The position numbers and the translations under genes were made by a program. The notes beneath the pieces were generated by a model. It worked only from the letters and a program-made list of their open reading frames with translations, did no database searches and had not been told where the DNA came from. Of a stretch of DNA of 38,737 bases, positions 25,727 to 33,426 are shown in pieces; position 1 is the stretch's first letter, and every line of letters begins with the position of its first letter. This DNA is from Prevotella sp. (GTDB lineage: Bacteria > Bacteroidota > Bacteroidia > Bacteroidales > Bacteroidaceae), in the NCBI GenBank assembly GCA_016285055.1, contig JAEEPZ010000029.1:1-38737 (forward strand). The letters run 5' to 3'.

Positions 25727-27703
25727 TCACTTCTTGTCCAATTGCTCGTAGACAGAATTGTTACTCTTGTATTCCGGCACAATCTCCTTCATCTTCTTCA
25801 CCGTGGCCATGTTGTCATAATGGCGGGAAATCTCGATGAGATCGTTGATGTCCTTGCACACCGCGTCATAATCATACTGGCGCACTTCGGCAATGCGGAT
25901 TTTCTCGTGGAACGAGGGCTTGGTGCCTTCCAGCTCGTTGAGCACTTCTTCGTAAAGCTTCTCGCCGGCTCTCAGTCCTGTGAACTTCACCTCCACATTG
26001 GTGGCGCCTGAGAGCATGATCATGCGGCGGGCCAGGTCGGCTATCTTGACGGGCTGTCCCATGTCGAAGACCAATATCTCGCCGCCGTTGCCCTTGGTGC
26101 CGGCCTCTAAAACCAGCTTGCAAGCCTCGGGAATAAGCATGAAGAAGCGCACAATGTTAGGATCGGTGACGGTGACAGGGCCGCCGTTCTTGATCTGCTC
26201 TCTGAAAAGGGGAATGACAGAGCCGTTGGAACCCAGCACATTGCCGAAGCGTGTGGTGACAAACTGTGTGTCGAGGGCCGAGGGTTGAGAGGTGGGCAAC
26301 AGGAGCGATGATGGCACTTTCTTCTCCCTCACGGCCTTGTCGAGCGACTGCACATAAATCTCGCAGATGCGCTTCGAGCAGCCCATCACGTTGGTGGGAT
26401 TGACGGCCTTGTCGGTAGAAACCATGACGAATTTCTTCACACCGTATTTCACCGAGAGGTCGGCTATGACCTTTGTGCCGTAGATGTTGTTCTGCACAGC
26501 CTCTGAGGGGTTGTCTTCCATCATGGGCACGTGCTTGTAGGCAGCGGCATGGAAGACATAGTCGGGACGGAAACGGCTGAACAATTCTTCCATGCGCTCA
26601 GGCTTGCAGATGGAGGTGACGATGGTTTCGGACGCAACATGGGGGAAACGCTTCTGCATCATCAGGCGGATGTCGTGCTCGGGCGTCTCAGCCTGGTCGA
26701 TGAGCATCATCTTCTCTGGGCCGAACGAGGCAATCTGGCGCACTATCTCACTGCCGATGCTGCCGGCGGAACCGGTGATGAGTACACGCTTGCCCTTCAG
26801 CTCGTCGCACACCGACTGGAGGTCGATCTTGATTTCCGAGCGGGGAAGCAAGTCCTCTACCGACACCTCGCGCAGCTGCACGTTTTCGAAAAATTTCTCG
26901 CTGAGTTCACCATCCTTGAAATTGGCTTCTTCAACCTGACGGGTCATGTAAATCTTCACACCGGCATTGATGAGCAGGTCCTGTATCTGCTGGTTGTTGC
27001 GGAAGTCTTCCAAGCGCAGCGGTGACACCAGCACGCCCTGAATCTTCTGACGCTCGATAACGCCGGCAATGTCGTCTTCCTCCAGGTTGTACACCTTCTC
27101 GCCCATCAGCAGCATGTGCTTGGCCCGCTTGTCGTGCGAGATGAACCCGCAGAGGCGGAAACGCAACGGATTCTGGCTGCGGATGTTCTTAGCCAGGCCG
27201 ATGCCGCCACTCAAAGCACCGTAGATGAGCACACGCATGGCCTGCGAACTCTGCTGCGACAAGTCGTGCAGGGTCTTGATAATCACTCTCACACCCCACA
27301 TCAGCAGCGTAGCGATGACAAAGGTTAAGAAGGTCTCCGTTTCTGTCAGTGCAGACAAAGCCCTGAAGCCGATGCTTTCAAAGATATTCAACAGCACAAG
27401 TGCCAACACCATGGTCAGCACATTGGCGTAGGCTACGCGCATCAAGTCTACGAATGAGCTATAGCGCACCACTCCTGAATAGGTGGAGAACAGCTTGGCG
27501 CCGAACCAACTGAGGAACGAATAGAAGATGGCGGTATAGAGAACCTCAAAGCGGTGGGTGAAAAGAAACTGTGTCTTGTGGAACACCCAGTAGGTGAACA
27601 GCGCCGAGAGGAAAACCACCACCGTATCGGCCAGCAGAACACACCAATAGGGTAGCGACTCCTTGGAGAAGTACCAGTTCAAAAGTCTATGGATAGGATT
27701 CAT
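25727..27703 (-). CDS. WbpM/CapD-like membrane-bound NDP-sugar 4,6-dehydratase
   Basis: A 658-residue inner-membrane enzyme that makes 4-keto-6-deoxy sugar nucleotides, probably from UDP-GlcNAc, for surface glycans. Four hydrophobic segments span residues ~15-150 (LLADTVVVFLSALFTYWVFH and LTMVLALVLLNIF among them). A CoA-binding-like domain follows (VLIYGALSGGIGLAKNI). The SDR domain has VLITGSAGSIGSEIVRQI near residue 305, VFHAAAYKHVPMMEDNP near residue 390 and VSTDKAVNPTNVMGCSKR near residue 430, the modified Ser/Met/Lys site of WbpM/FlaA1. The start at 27703 (MNPIHRLLNWYF) is chosen because the transcript would begin near 27724. No polysaccharide cluster lies beside it. Confidence 0.93.
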   Translation of the reverse strand: MNPIHRLLNWYFSKESLPYWCVLLADTVVVFLSALFTYWVFHKTQFLFTHRFEVLYTAIFYSFLSWFGAKLFSTYSGVVRYSSFVDLMRVAYANVLTMVLALVLLNIFESIGFRALSALTETETFLTFVIATLLMWGVRVIIKTLHDLSQQSSQAMRVLIYGALSGGIGLAKNIRSQNPLRFRLCGFISHDKRAKHMLLMGEKVYNLEEDDIAGVIERQKIQGVLVSPLRLEDFRNNQQIQDLLINAGVKIYMTRQVEEANFKDGELSEKFFENVQLREVSVEDLLPRSEIKIDLQSVCDELKGKRVLITGSAGSIGSEIVRQIASFGPEKMMLIDQAETPEHDIRLMMQKRFPHVASETIVTSICKPERMEELFSRFRPDYVFHAAAYKHVPMMEDNPSEAVQNNIYGTKVIADLSVKYGVKKFVMVSTDKAVNPTNVMGCSKRICEIYVQSLDKAVREKKVPSSLLLPTSQPSALDTQFVTTRFGNVLGSNGSVIPLFREQIKNGGPVTVTDPNIVRFFMLIPEACKLVLEAGTKGNGGEILVFDMGQPVKIADLARRMIMLSGATNVEVKFTGLRAGEKLYEEVLNELEGTKPSFHEKIRIAEVRQYDYDAVCKDINDLIEISRHYDNMATVKKMKEIVPEYKSNNSVYEQLDKK

Positions 27704-27729
27704 GCGTAGGTACAATATTAATGAGGGTG

Positions 27730-27761
27730 CAAAAGTACGAATTTTCTGTAGATTGACCAAA
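27730..27761 (-). promoter_or_regulatory. Bacteroidetes-type promoter of the sugar dehydratase
   Basis: Minus strand TTTG (27761-27758), 20-base spacer, TACTTTTG (27737-27730). Its -33 element ends 17 bases from the -33 element of the divergent sigma gene promoter. Confidence 0.85.
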
Positions 27762-27778
27762 GAAAAATGTAAAAATCT

Positions 27779-27809
27779 TTTGACATTCCACTTCTTCTTA
27801 GTATATTTG
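27779..27809 (+). promoter_or_regulatory. Bacteroidetes-type promoter of the sigma factor gene
   Basis: TTTG (27779-27782), 19-base spacer, TATATTTG (27802-27809). The predicted start lies near 27815, at the foot of a stem formed by CGTCGCC (27813-27819) and GGCGACG (27852-27858), so the leader could open with a hairpin. Confidence 0.85.
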
Positions 27810-27869
27810 CACCGTCGCCGCGCTCTGCTTCCTTGTTGGAGTGGGGTAGGGGGCGACGAAAACTGAACT

Positions 27870-28592
27870 ATGAAAGAAGACAGTCTTACTATCTATCTGG
27901 ACGAGATAGGCCGCACGCCGCTGCTTACGGAAGAGCAGGAGCGGCAATTGGCAGAGCGCATCAAGAAAGGCGATGAGCGTGCCCTCAACAAGCTGGTGGA
28001 GGCCAACTTGCGACTTGTGGTGGCAACGGCAAGGACATACCAAGACAAGGGGATGGACATCGACGACCTCATCAGCGAGGGTAACATCGGCTTGATGAAA
28101 GCTGCAGCGAAATACAATCCTGAAGGGCGCACGACGCGCTTCGCGGGCTATGCCGTGCCGGTCATTCGCCGACAGATAGAGAAAGTGCTTGACAAGCTGA
28201 ATGCTGCTAACCCTGATGCCAGCGGCAATCCTCATGGCGGCGTGAACCCTAACGACAGAGCAAAAGCTAACGTCAACCATCGTCCTCATCTTAACGCATC
28301 GCTCGACGCTCCCCTCGGCATCAAGCCGAACCTGAGTCTGCTGGCAGTGCTGGCCGACAGCAGCCAGCCAGACACCGACAGCCGCTTGTACAGCAACGCG
28401 CAGCTGGAAACCATCGAGAAAGCCCTGCGCAGCCTGAACGAGCGCCAGGCACGGGTCATCACAGCCTATTTCGGCATCGGGCAAGAGCACGCCACCATGG
28501 CAGAGATAGCGGCCGACATGGGGTTGAAGCGTGAACGTGTGCGGCAAATCAGAAACCAGGCCCTTCGCCACATCAGAAAGGCCATTCGCTAA
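27870..28592 (+). CDS. Divergent sigma-70 family sigma factor lacking most of region 3
   Basis: A 240-residue RpoD-type sigma. Region 1.2 is DSLTIYLDEIGRTPLLTEEQ (residues 4-23). Region 2 runs ANLRLVVATARTYQDKGMDI and DLISEGNIGLMKAAAKY, residues 45-82, then FAGYAVPVIRRQIEK at 91-105, where the two promoter-melting tryptophans (W433/W434 of E. coli) are Pro97-Val98. Regions 3.0-3.1 are missing, replaced by an Asn/Pro/Asp-rich linker (residues ~109-143). A remnant of region 3.2 (SLDAP) remains. Region 4 is intact, with TMAEIAADMGLKRERVRQI (residues 209-227) as the HTH. The main Bacteroidetes RpoD is about 286 residues, so this is a shorter paralogue. It may serve few promoters or act as a regulator. 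Confidence 0.88.
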   Translation: MKEDSLTIYLDEIGRTPLLTEEQERQLAERIKKGDERALNKLVEANLRLVVATARTYQDKGMDIDDLISEGNIGLMKAAAKYNPEGRTTRFAGYAVPVIRRQIEKVLDKLNAANPDASGNPHGGVNPNDRAKANVNHRPHLNASLDAPLGIKPNLSLLAVLADSSQPDTDSRLYSNAQLETIEKALRSLNERQARVITAYFGIGQEHATMAEIAADMGLKRERVRQIRNQALRHIRKAIR

Positions 28593-28631
28593 GAAAAACA
28601 AGTTTTTTCCCACATCTTGGGGGGGGAGAGT

Positions 28632-28728
28632 AGCCCCGAAGAGGCGACGGAATACAGGCAGGGGCAACGCCCCTGTAAACAGTTGACCACCAACAAATGA
28701 AGCCCCGAAGGGGCGACGGAATATTCCG
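28632..28728. repeat. Two GCCCCGAAG-type intergenic repeats with small hairpins
   Basis: AGCCCCGAAG(A/G)GGCGACGGAATA occurs at 28632-28654 and 28701-28723 (22 of 23 bases equal). Between and after are CAGGGGCAACGCCCCTG (28659-28675), a 7-bp stem, and the palindrome CGGAATATTCCG (28717-28728). This kind of repeat is widespread between Bacteroidetes genes. Confidence 0.8.
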
Positions 28729-28841
28729 TGCTGCGGTTGGGATAAGGCATGGTTACGTCGCTAATAACGTGAGTTCATGGTTTAATATCTTTCTACAAAA
28801 ACTGTGCGCAGCCATCACTTAGTCGCCGCAGAGGTAACTTA

Positions 28842-28928
28842 TTCCCCCCCTTGCAAAGGGGGGGCTGGGGGGGATTCGCCTATGTGCAGATAAATCCCCC
28901 TCTAACTCCCCCTTTGCAAGGGGGAGAA
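28842..28928. repeat. G-rich imperfect inverted repeat, arms of about 35 bases
   Basis: The left arm 28842-28876 (TTCCCCCCCTTGCAAAGGG and on) and the right arm 28893-28928 are inverse copies with a few mismatches. Each arm has its own CCCTTGCAAAGGG palindrome. It could fold into one long stem or two hairpins. Confidence 0.8.
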
Positions 28929-29055
28929 TAGGGCTACCTCAAGCCTTTGACTATCGAACATATTCAACTATCAACTCACATAGATAGCCTCGTAACTAAG
29001 CTTGTTTTTTTGTTCGTGCCAGCTTTTCACATCTCTGTCTGGCCCCCCTAAAAAA

Positions 29056-29138
29056 GTCCGAAGGCTTCGGACACTCTGTCCGAAGGCTTCGGACTCGTTG
29101 TCCGAAGGCTTCGGACTTTCCGTCCGAAGGCTTCGGAC
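29056..29138. repeat. Tandem palindrome array, 22-bp period, 4 units
   Basis: GTCCGAAGGCTTCGGAC, an 8-bp stem with one central base, stands at 29056-29072, 29078-29094, 29100-29116 and 29122-29138. The spacers are 5 bases and differ (ACTCT, TCGTT, TTTCC), while the units are identical. The period is exactly 22. The array lies 78 bases beyond the end of the minus-strand TPR gene and far from the sigma gene, between convergent genes. Confidence 0.95.
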
Positions 29139-29215
29139 GAAAAGGCCGTACCCTGCTTCTGTCGTCCCTTCGGGACTTTTGTGTGCGGTGAGCGTGCCGG
29201 ATACAGGGGCGGTGC

Positions 29216-30925
29216 TTACTTTCCGTATTTCTCTATGAGCCCCTCGGCTTGCGGGTCACCCAGCTCCTGTGCGCGCTGCAGGCTCTTCACACCCTCGGCC
29301 TTGTCGCCCTTCAGACAGAGCGCCAGCCCGAGGAAGAGATGGCCGTCGCTGTAGTTCGGCACCAGTTCGATGCACCTGCGAGCCGTGGCGATGGCATCGT
29401 CGTAGAGCCCTACACGCACTTCCAGCGACGCCTTCTCGGCATAGTACAGCTCCTGCTGTGGATTCATCTCTATGGCCTTGGCAATGTCGTTGAGAGCCAG
29501 CTGGAAGATGCGCCCTTTCTCCTCGGCCTGAAAGCGCATGTAATAGAACTGGTCGTTCACCTGGGTAATCATCAGCTTCTCGTAGTCGTTCAAGTCATTG
29601 ACGGCTTCACGATACTTGCCGGCCTCGATGCGAGCCTGTGCCCGCGTGAGGATATAGGGTGCGGCCTCTTTGAGATAAGGCTGCGAGAAGAGGCTGACGG
29701 CTGAGTCGAGCAGCGCCAGGCGGGCCAGCGTGTCGCCCTGCATCATCTTGCAGGTGGCGGCCTCGATGAAGAGGTCGGGCGAGCGCAAGTCGCTGTCGTA
29801 AAGCGTCTCATAGATGCTGCTGGCCTCGGCATATTTCTTCTGGCCGTAGCGCACGTAGGCCTGCTGCTGGCGGTAGAGGGCCAGCGGGCTGTCAGCATAG
29901 GCAGCCTCGGCTTCGCTCAGAGCCTTGTCTAATGACCATGGCTCGTAGGGGTTCTCGTTGTGCTGCATCAGCACCTGATAGATGAGCCGCGAGTAGCTGT
30001 AATGTGCCTCGTCCTTCCTGTCTCCCACCTTCAGCGCCTGCTGCATGTCGGCATCGGCATCGGCGAAGCGCTGCGCCTCGGCGGCCATGCGTGCACGGGT
30101 GATGTAGCCTTCCTGCTCGGTGGGGAACTTGCGGATGAAGTCCTCCACCAGCTCGGCGCAGGCAGCGGAGTCGAGCGACGAGGGTGCGACGAAGAGTGTG
30201 AGCATGGCTTGCTTCACATCGTCGGGCAGCGCTTTCTTGATGTTGGTGGAGCGCAGGGCCGCGTCGTTGATGCTCAGTCCGGTCATCTTCAGGCTGTCGG
30301 CGAAGAGTGCGCTGACGGCATAGCTGAGCGTGTCGCCCTGAGCGGCAGGCTGTTGCATCAGGCCCAGAAGCAGACCGTCGTCGCTGAACAGCGGCAGGCC
30401 TACGCCGTCGGCGGGCATCTGCATCCGCACGGTGTAATAGGCATAGTTGTCGCTGAAGGTCTCGGCCTTGCTCACCGTTCCGCCGATGGCTTCTTTCGTG
30501 GCACGGAAGGGCAAGAGCCACACGGCGGCATTCTCGGCGGCATTGGCTGTGGCTAAGACTATGGGCTGCGACTTCTTCACGCCGACGCGGAACTTGGCCA
30601 CGTCGTATGTGCTGTTGGCGCCCAGTATCAGCTCTACAGGATACTCCTTGCCGGCCGCATCGATGACCACAGCGCTGTGAGCGCCGCGGAAAGGCTCGAA
30701 GCTGCTGAGCGCCTCGCCCTGCTCGCCCACGAACACACCGCCGGAGCTGCCTAACAGCGTGCCGGAAGCGTCAAAGGTCTTCAGCGTGAATACCGACTTG
30801 GAGGCTTTCTTCACCCACGGCTGCGCCCCTGCGGGGCTGAATGACAAATGAAGAAGGATCAATGATAAACTGATCATCATCCATCTTCTGTTGAACTTAA
30901 ATGTATGTCTCGCTTTTTCCTTCAT
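29216..30925 (-). CDS. Exported TPR protein with an inactive trypsin-like (Trypsin_2) domain
   Basis: A 569-residue protein. The start at 30925 (MKEKARHTFKFN) gives a signal peptide with hydrophobic core MISLSLILLHLSF and cleavage after AGA; the longer frame upstream is a dispersed repeat. Residues ~40-215 align with HtrA-type proteases: GSSGGVFVGEQGEALSSFEP and STYDVAKFRV with the acid at Asp108. The histidine position reads SSFEPF and the serine site reads ADGVGLPLF, with Val175 in place of Ser, so two of three catalytic residues are gone. Residues ~230-569 hold several TPR units (PNYSDGHLFLGLALCLKGDK near the end). It is likely a periplasmic scaffold. It follows recN by 108 bases. Confidence 0.82.
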   Translation of the reverse strand: MKEKARHTFKFNRRWMMISLSLILLHLSFSPAGAQPWVKKASKSVFTLKTFDASGTLLGSSGGVFVGEQGEALSSFEPFRGAHSAVVIDAAGKEYPVELILGANSTYDVAKFRVGVKKSQPIVLATANAAENAAVWLLPFRATKEAIGGTVSKAETFSDNYAYYTVRMQMPADGVGLPLFSDDGLLLGLMQQPAAQGDTLSYAVSALFADSLKMTGLSINDAALRSTNIKKALPDDVKQAMLTLFVAPSSLDSAACAELVEDFIRKFPTEQEGYITRARMAAEAQRFADADADMQQALKVGDRKDEAHYSYSRLIYQVLMQHNENPYEPWSLDKALSEAEAAYADSPLALYRQQQAYVRYGQKKYAEASSIYETLYDSDLRSPDLFIEAATCKMMQGDTLARLALLDSAVSLFSQPYLKEAAPYILTRAQARIEAGKYREAVNDLNDYEKLMITQVNDQFYYMRFQAEEKGRIFQLALNDIAKAIEMNPQQELYYAEKASLEVRVGLYDDAIATARRCIELVPNYSDGHLFLGLALCLKGDKAEGVKSLQRAQELGDPQAEGLIEKYGK

Positions 30926-30940
30926 TGTCTTTTCATGATT

Positions 30941-31000
30941 AGCCTTTGTCTCTGGGTTGAAATCCATAGCAAAGCTATTGTCTTTAACTCCTTTAACTCC
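30941..31000. repeat. Dispersed 60-bp repeat copy upstream of the TPR gene
   Basis: This stretch matches 23581-23640 at 55 of 60 positions, including the pair of TTTAACTCC units at its right end. It lies 16 bases before the start codon of the TPR gene, within the transcribed leader if the gene is read from recN. Confidence 0.9.
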
Positions 31001-31033
31001 CAAACTTGATAGTTGATACTCGTTAATTCGTTG

Positions 31034-32701
31034 TCATTTAGCGAATCGCAGCAGTTGCTTCGCGTTCTGTATGGCGGCCTCGCTGACGTCGCTGCCCGAT
31101 AGCATCTGTGCAATCTCTGCGACGCGCTCCTGCTCTGTGAGCAGCTGCATGTGGCTGGTGGTGCCCTGCGGCGTCTCCTCCTTGTACACCTTGTAGTGCG
31201 TGGTGCCCAGGGCTGCTATCTGCGGCAAGTGCGTGATGCTCACCACCTGACGGCCGCCTTTGCCCATCTCGGCCATGATCTGCGCCATCTGCTCGGCAAT
31301 CTTGCCGCTGACGCCCGTGTCTATCTCGTCGAAGATGATGGTGGGCAGCTTCACCACGCCGCTGACCATCGCCTTCAGTGCCAGCATGACGCGGGCTATC
31401 TCGCCGCCGGAGGCCACCTGCGCCACGGGCTGCAAGGGCGACGACGTGTTGGCCGAGAAACGGAACGCCACGCGGTCGATGCCCGTCGGCGACGGCTCAC
31501 AGGTCTCCATGCCCACTTCGAAGCGGGCGTGCGGCATGCCGAGCGCCACCAGGCGCTGGGCCATCTGCTGCTGTATCAGGCTTGCACCTTGGCGGCGCCG
31601 CTCGGTCAGCGTGCTGCCTTTCTGCTGGCAGTCGGCGTAGAGGCGCTGCACCTCACGCTCTTTGTCGGCCAGCATCTCGCTGCCGCCTTCGATGGTCTGC
31701 AGGCGGCGGGACAGGTCTTCTTGCAGGACCAGTAGTCCTGCAACGCTGTCGACGCGATATTTCTTCTGCAAATCGCAGATGCGGTCCAGACGGGCATTGA
31801 TGCGGTCCAGCTCGGCCGGGTCAAACTCTATGTCCTCCATGCAGGCGCTCACCTCCTGTGCCACGTCTTTCAGCTCTACATAGCTCTCGTCCAAGCGCGC
31901 AGCCAGCTCGGGAGCAACGGAGAGGACGCGCTCGATGCGGTGCAGCGACTGGGCAGCGGTGCGCAGCTGGCTGACAATGCCGGTGCTCTCGGCCGTGAGG
32001 GCGTTGTCGGCCTCGTAGAGCGCCTGCTTGATGTCCTCGGCATGGGTCATCGTGTCGCTGCGCTGTTCCAGCTCCTCCTGCTCGCCGTCAACCAGACGGG
32101 CAGCGTAAAGCTCATCGTACTGATACTGCATGAAGTCTTGCTGCTGGCGGCTCTGCTCTATCTGTTCCTTCAGCTCTTCCAAGCGCTTCTGAGCTTCCTT
32201 CCATTGGCTGTAGGCATGGGCATAGTCCTCCTGCTGAGCACGGCTGTCGGCAAGGGTGTCGACCACGCTCAGCTGGAAATCGTGTTTGCCAAGAAGCAGA
32301 TTCTGATGTTGTGAGTGAACGTCGATGAGGCGCTCGCCCAGTTCTTTCAACAGGGCCAGTCCCACAGGCTCATCGTTGACAAAGGCACGGCTCTTGCCGG
32401 CGGCGGTCAACTCACGGCGTATAATCGTGTCGGGCAAGTCGGCCTCCACGTCGTTCTCGTCGAAGAACGCTTTCATGCCTTCATAATGCGAGAGGTCGAA
32501 GTGGGCCTCCACCACGCATTTGTCAGCACCCTGCTTCAGCGCCTTCAGGTCGGCACGCTGACCCAGCAGCAAGCCGATGGCACCGAGGATGATGCTCTTG
32601 CCGGCACCCGTCTCGCCCGTGATGACCGAGAAACCGCTGTGGAACTCCATGTCGAGTTCGTCGATAAGCGCAAAATTCCTAATATATAAATGAGTCAGCA
32701 T
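31034..32701 (-). CDS. recN: DNA repair protein RecN
   Basis: A 555-residue SMC-like ATPase for double-strand break repair. The N-terminal half has Walker A VITGETGAGKSIILGAIG near residue 28 and GQRADLKALKQGADK after it. A long coiled coil (EQIEQSRQQQDFMQ region and QRLYADCQQKGSTLTERR) covers residues ~160-370. The C-terminal half carries VASGGEIARVMLALKAM (ABC signature, ~435) and TIIFDEIDTGVSGKIAEQ (Walker B, ~460). The length is usual for Bacteroidetes RecN. It begins 26 bases after the sua5 stop, across a heptamer block. Confidence 0.96.
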   Translation of the reverse strand: MLTHLYIRNFALIDELDMEFHSGFSVITGETGAGKSIILGAIGLLLGQRADLKALKQGADKCVVEAHFDLSHYEGMKAFFDENDVEADLPDTIIRRELTAAGKSRAFVNDEPVGLALLKELGERLIDVHSQHQNLLLGKHDFQLSVVDTLADSRAQQEDYAHAYSQWKEAQKRLEELKEQIEQSRQQQDFMQYQYDELYAARLVDGEQEELEQRSDTMTHAEDIKQALYEADNALTAESTGIVSQLRTAAQSLHRIERVLSVAPELAARLDESYVELKDVAQEVSACMEDIEFDPAELDRINARLDRICDLQKKYRVDSVAGLLVLQEDLSRRLQTIEGGSEMLADKEREVQRLYADCQQKGSTLTERRRQGASLIQQQMAQRLVALGMPHARFEVGMETCEPSPTGIDRVAFRFSANTSSPLQPVAQVASGGEIARVMLALKAMVSGVVKLPTIIFDEIDTGVSGKIAEQMAQIMAEMGKGGRQVVSITHLPQIAALGTTHYKVYKEETPQGTTSHMQLLTEQERVAEIAQMLSGSDVSEAAIQNAKQLLRFAK

Positions 32702-32704
32702 ACC

Positions 32705-32732
32705 AACTCTAAACTCTCAACTCTCAACTACC
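32705..32732. repeat. Heptamer repeat upstream of recN
   Basis: Four 7-base words on the plus strand: AACTCTA, AACTCTC, AACTCTC, AACTACC, read as rotations of TTGAGAG on the minus strand. The last word covers the sua5 stop codon. Confidence 0.8.
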
Positions 32733-33294
32733 GGATAATCTGTACTTCGCCGCCCATGCCCAGCTTGATGATGCTGGACGGCTGATGCGGCTTGTGCTCC
32801 TGTCGGCGCGACCAGCACACGTAGTCCACCTGCTCGATGATGCGAGGGTCGATGTCACGGTAGTTTTGTGCGGGCGGCTCGCCGCTGATGTTGACGGAAG
32901 TGCTGACGATGGCCTTCTGAAACCTGTAGCACAGCTCATGGCTGAACGGCTCCTGCGTGATGCGTATGCCGATGGTTCCGTCCTCGCCGATGAGGTTCGG
33001 GGCGAGGTTGACGGCGCCGTCGAGGATGATGGTGGTGGGCTTGACAATGCAGTCGATGAGCTGCCACGCCACGTCGGGCACCTGGCGCACATAGCGCTGC
33101 AGGCGAGCGTCGCTGTCGACAAGGCATATCAGCGCCTTGCGCTCGTCGCGCTGCTTGATTTTATATACACGGGCCACGGCGTCAGCATTGGTGGCGTCGC
33201 AGCCTATTCCCCAGACGGTGTCAGTGGGGTAGAGGATGACTCCACCCTTGCGCAGCACTTCCACCGCCTGCTTGATATCCTGTTCCTGTGTCAT
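32728..33294 (-). CDS. tsaC: Threonylcarbamoyl-AMP synthase (YrdC/Sua5 type)
   Basis: A 188-residue enzyme making threonylcarbamoyl-AMP from threonine, bicarbonate and ATP for t6A37 of ANN-decoding tRNAs. GGVILYPTDTVWGIGCDATN near residue 18-37 is the signature, followed by KQRDERKALICLV (the KxR...S/TxN motif) and STSVNISGEPP near residue 135. The start at 33294 (MTQEQ) is chosen; codons upstream begin only with TTG. It is the short, YrdC-only form. It heads a minus-strand run with recN and the TPR protein. The -7 box TACCTTTG at 33304-33311 gives a leader of a few bases. Confidence 0.95.
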   Translation of the reverse strand: MTQEQDIKQAVEVLRKGGVILYPTDTVWGIGCDATNADAVARVYKIKQRDERKALICLVDSDARLQRYVRQVPDVAWQLIDCIVKPTTIILDGAVNLAPNLIGEDGTIGIRITQEPFSHELCYRFQKAIVSTSVNISGEPPAQNYRDIDPRIIEQVDYVCWSRRQEHKPHQPSSIIKLGMGGEVQIIR

Positions 33295-33303
33295 AATTGC
33301 GTG

Positions 33304-33311
33304 CAAAGGTA
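33304..33311 (-). promoter_or_regulatory. Likely -7 element of the tsaC promoter
   Basis: TACCTTTG on the minus strand, 10 bases before the ATG. The -33 region at the proper distance has no TTTG, being filled by AGTATGA heptamers. Transcription would start 3-5 bases before the start codon. Confidence 0.5.
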
Positions 33312-33325
33312 CTAAAAAAGAAAAG

Positions 33326-33353
33326 AGTATGAAGTATGAAGTAAGAAGTTATT
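33326..33353. repeat. Heptamer repeat between divergent tsaC and rlmH
   Basis: On the plus strand AGTATGA twice, AGTAAGA and AGTTATT in 7-base register; on the minus strand the words read TTCATAC, TTCATAC, TTCTTAC. It overlaps the expected -33 region of tsaC. Confidence 0.75.
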
Positions 33354-33409
33354 TCTGCGGGCTTAACATTTTTTATTCCTTTGGCGGGAAAAAACTCCCT
33401 CCTTATTTG

Positions 33410-33417
33410 TACCTTTG
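33410..33417 (+). promoter_or_regulatory. Likely -7 element of the rlmH promoter
   Basis: TACCTTTG lies 9 bases before the ATG at 33427. No TTTG is found at the usual 19-20 base distance. If used, the mRNA would start only about 3-5 bases before the start codon. Confidence 0.5.
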
Positions 33418-33426
33418 CCCGGAAAT

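Larger units (their letters stand above)
28593..29215. other. 623-base gene-free region between convergent genes, made of repeats
   Basis: No convincing gene. It contains two copies of an AGCCCCGAAGRGGCGACGGAATA repeat, a G-rich inverted repeat (28842-28928), an AT-richer stretch (28929-29010) and a four-unit palindrome array (29056-29138). A 78-codon open frame on the plus strand here is mostly array translation. Confidence 0.7.

Noticed and set aside
28842..28928. Insertion sequence ends
   Set aside because: No transposase gene between the inverted arms and only 16 bases separate them.
29056..29138. CRISPR array
   Set aside because: Repeats are only 17 bases with 5-base spacers and full palindromes; CRISPR repeats and spacers are much longer and no cas gene is near.
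29002..29238. 78-codon plus-strand frame
   Set aside because: More than half is translation of the 22-base palindrome array and it runs into the convergent TPR gene.
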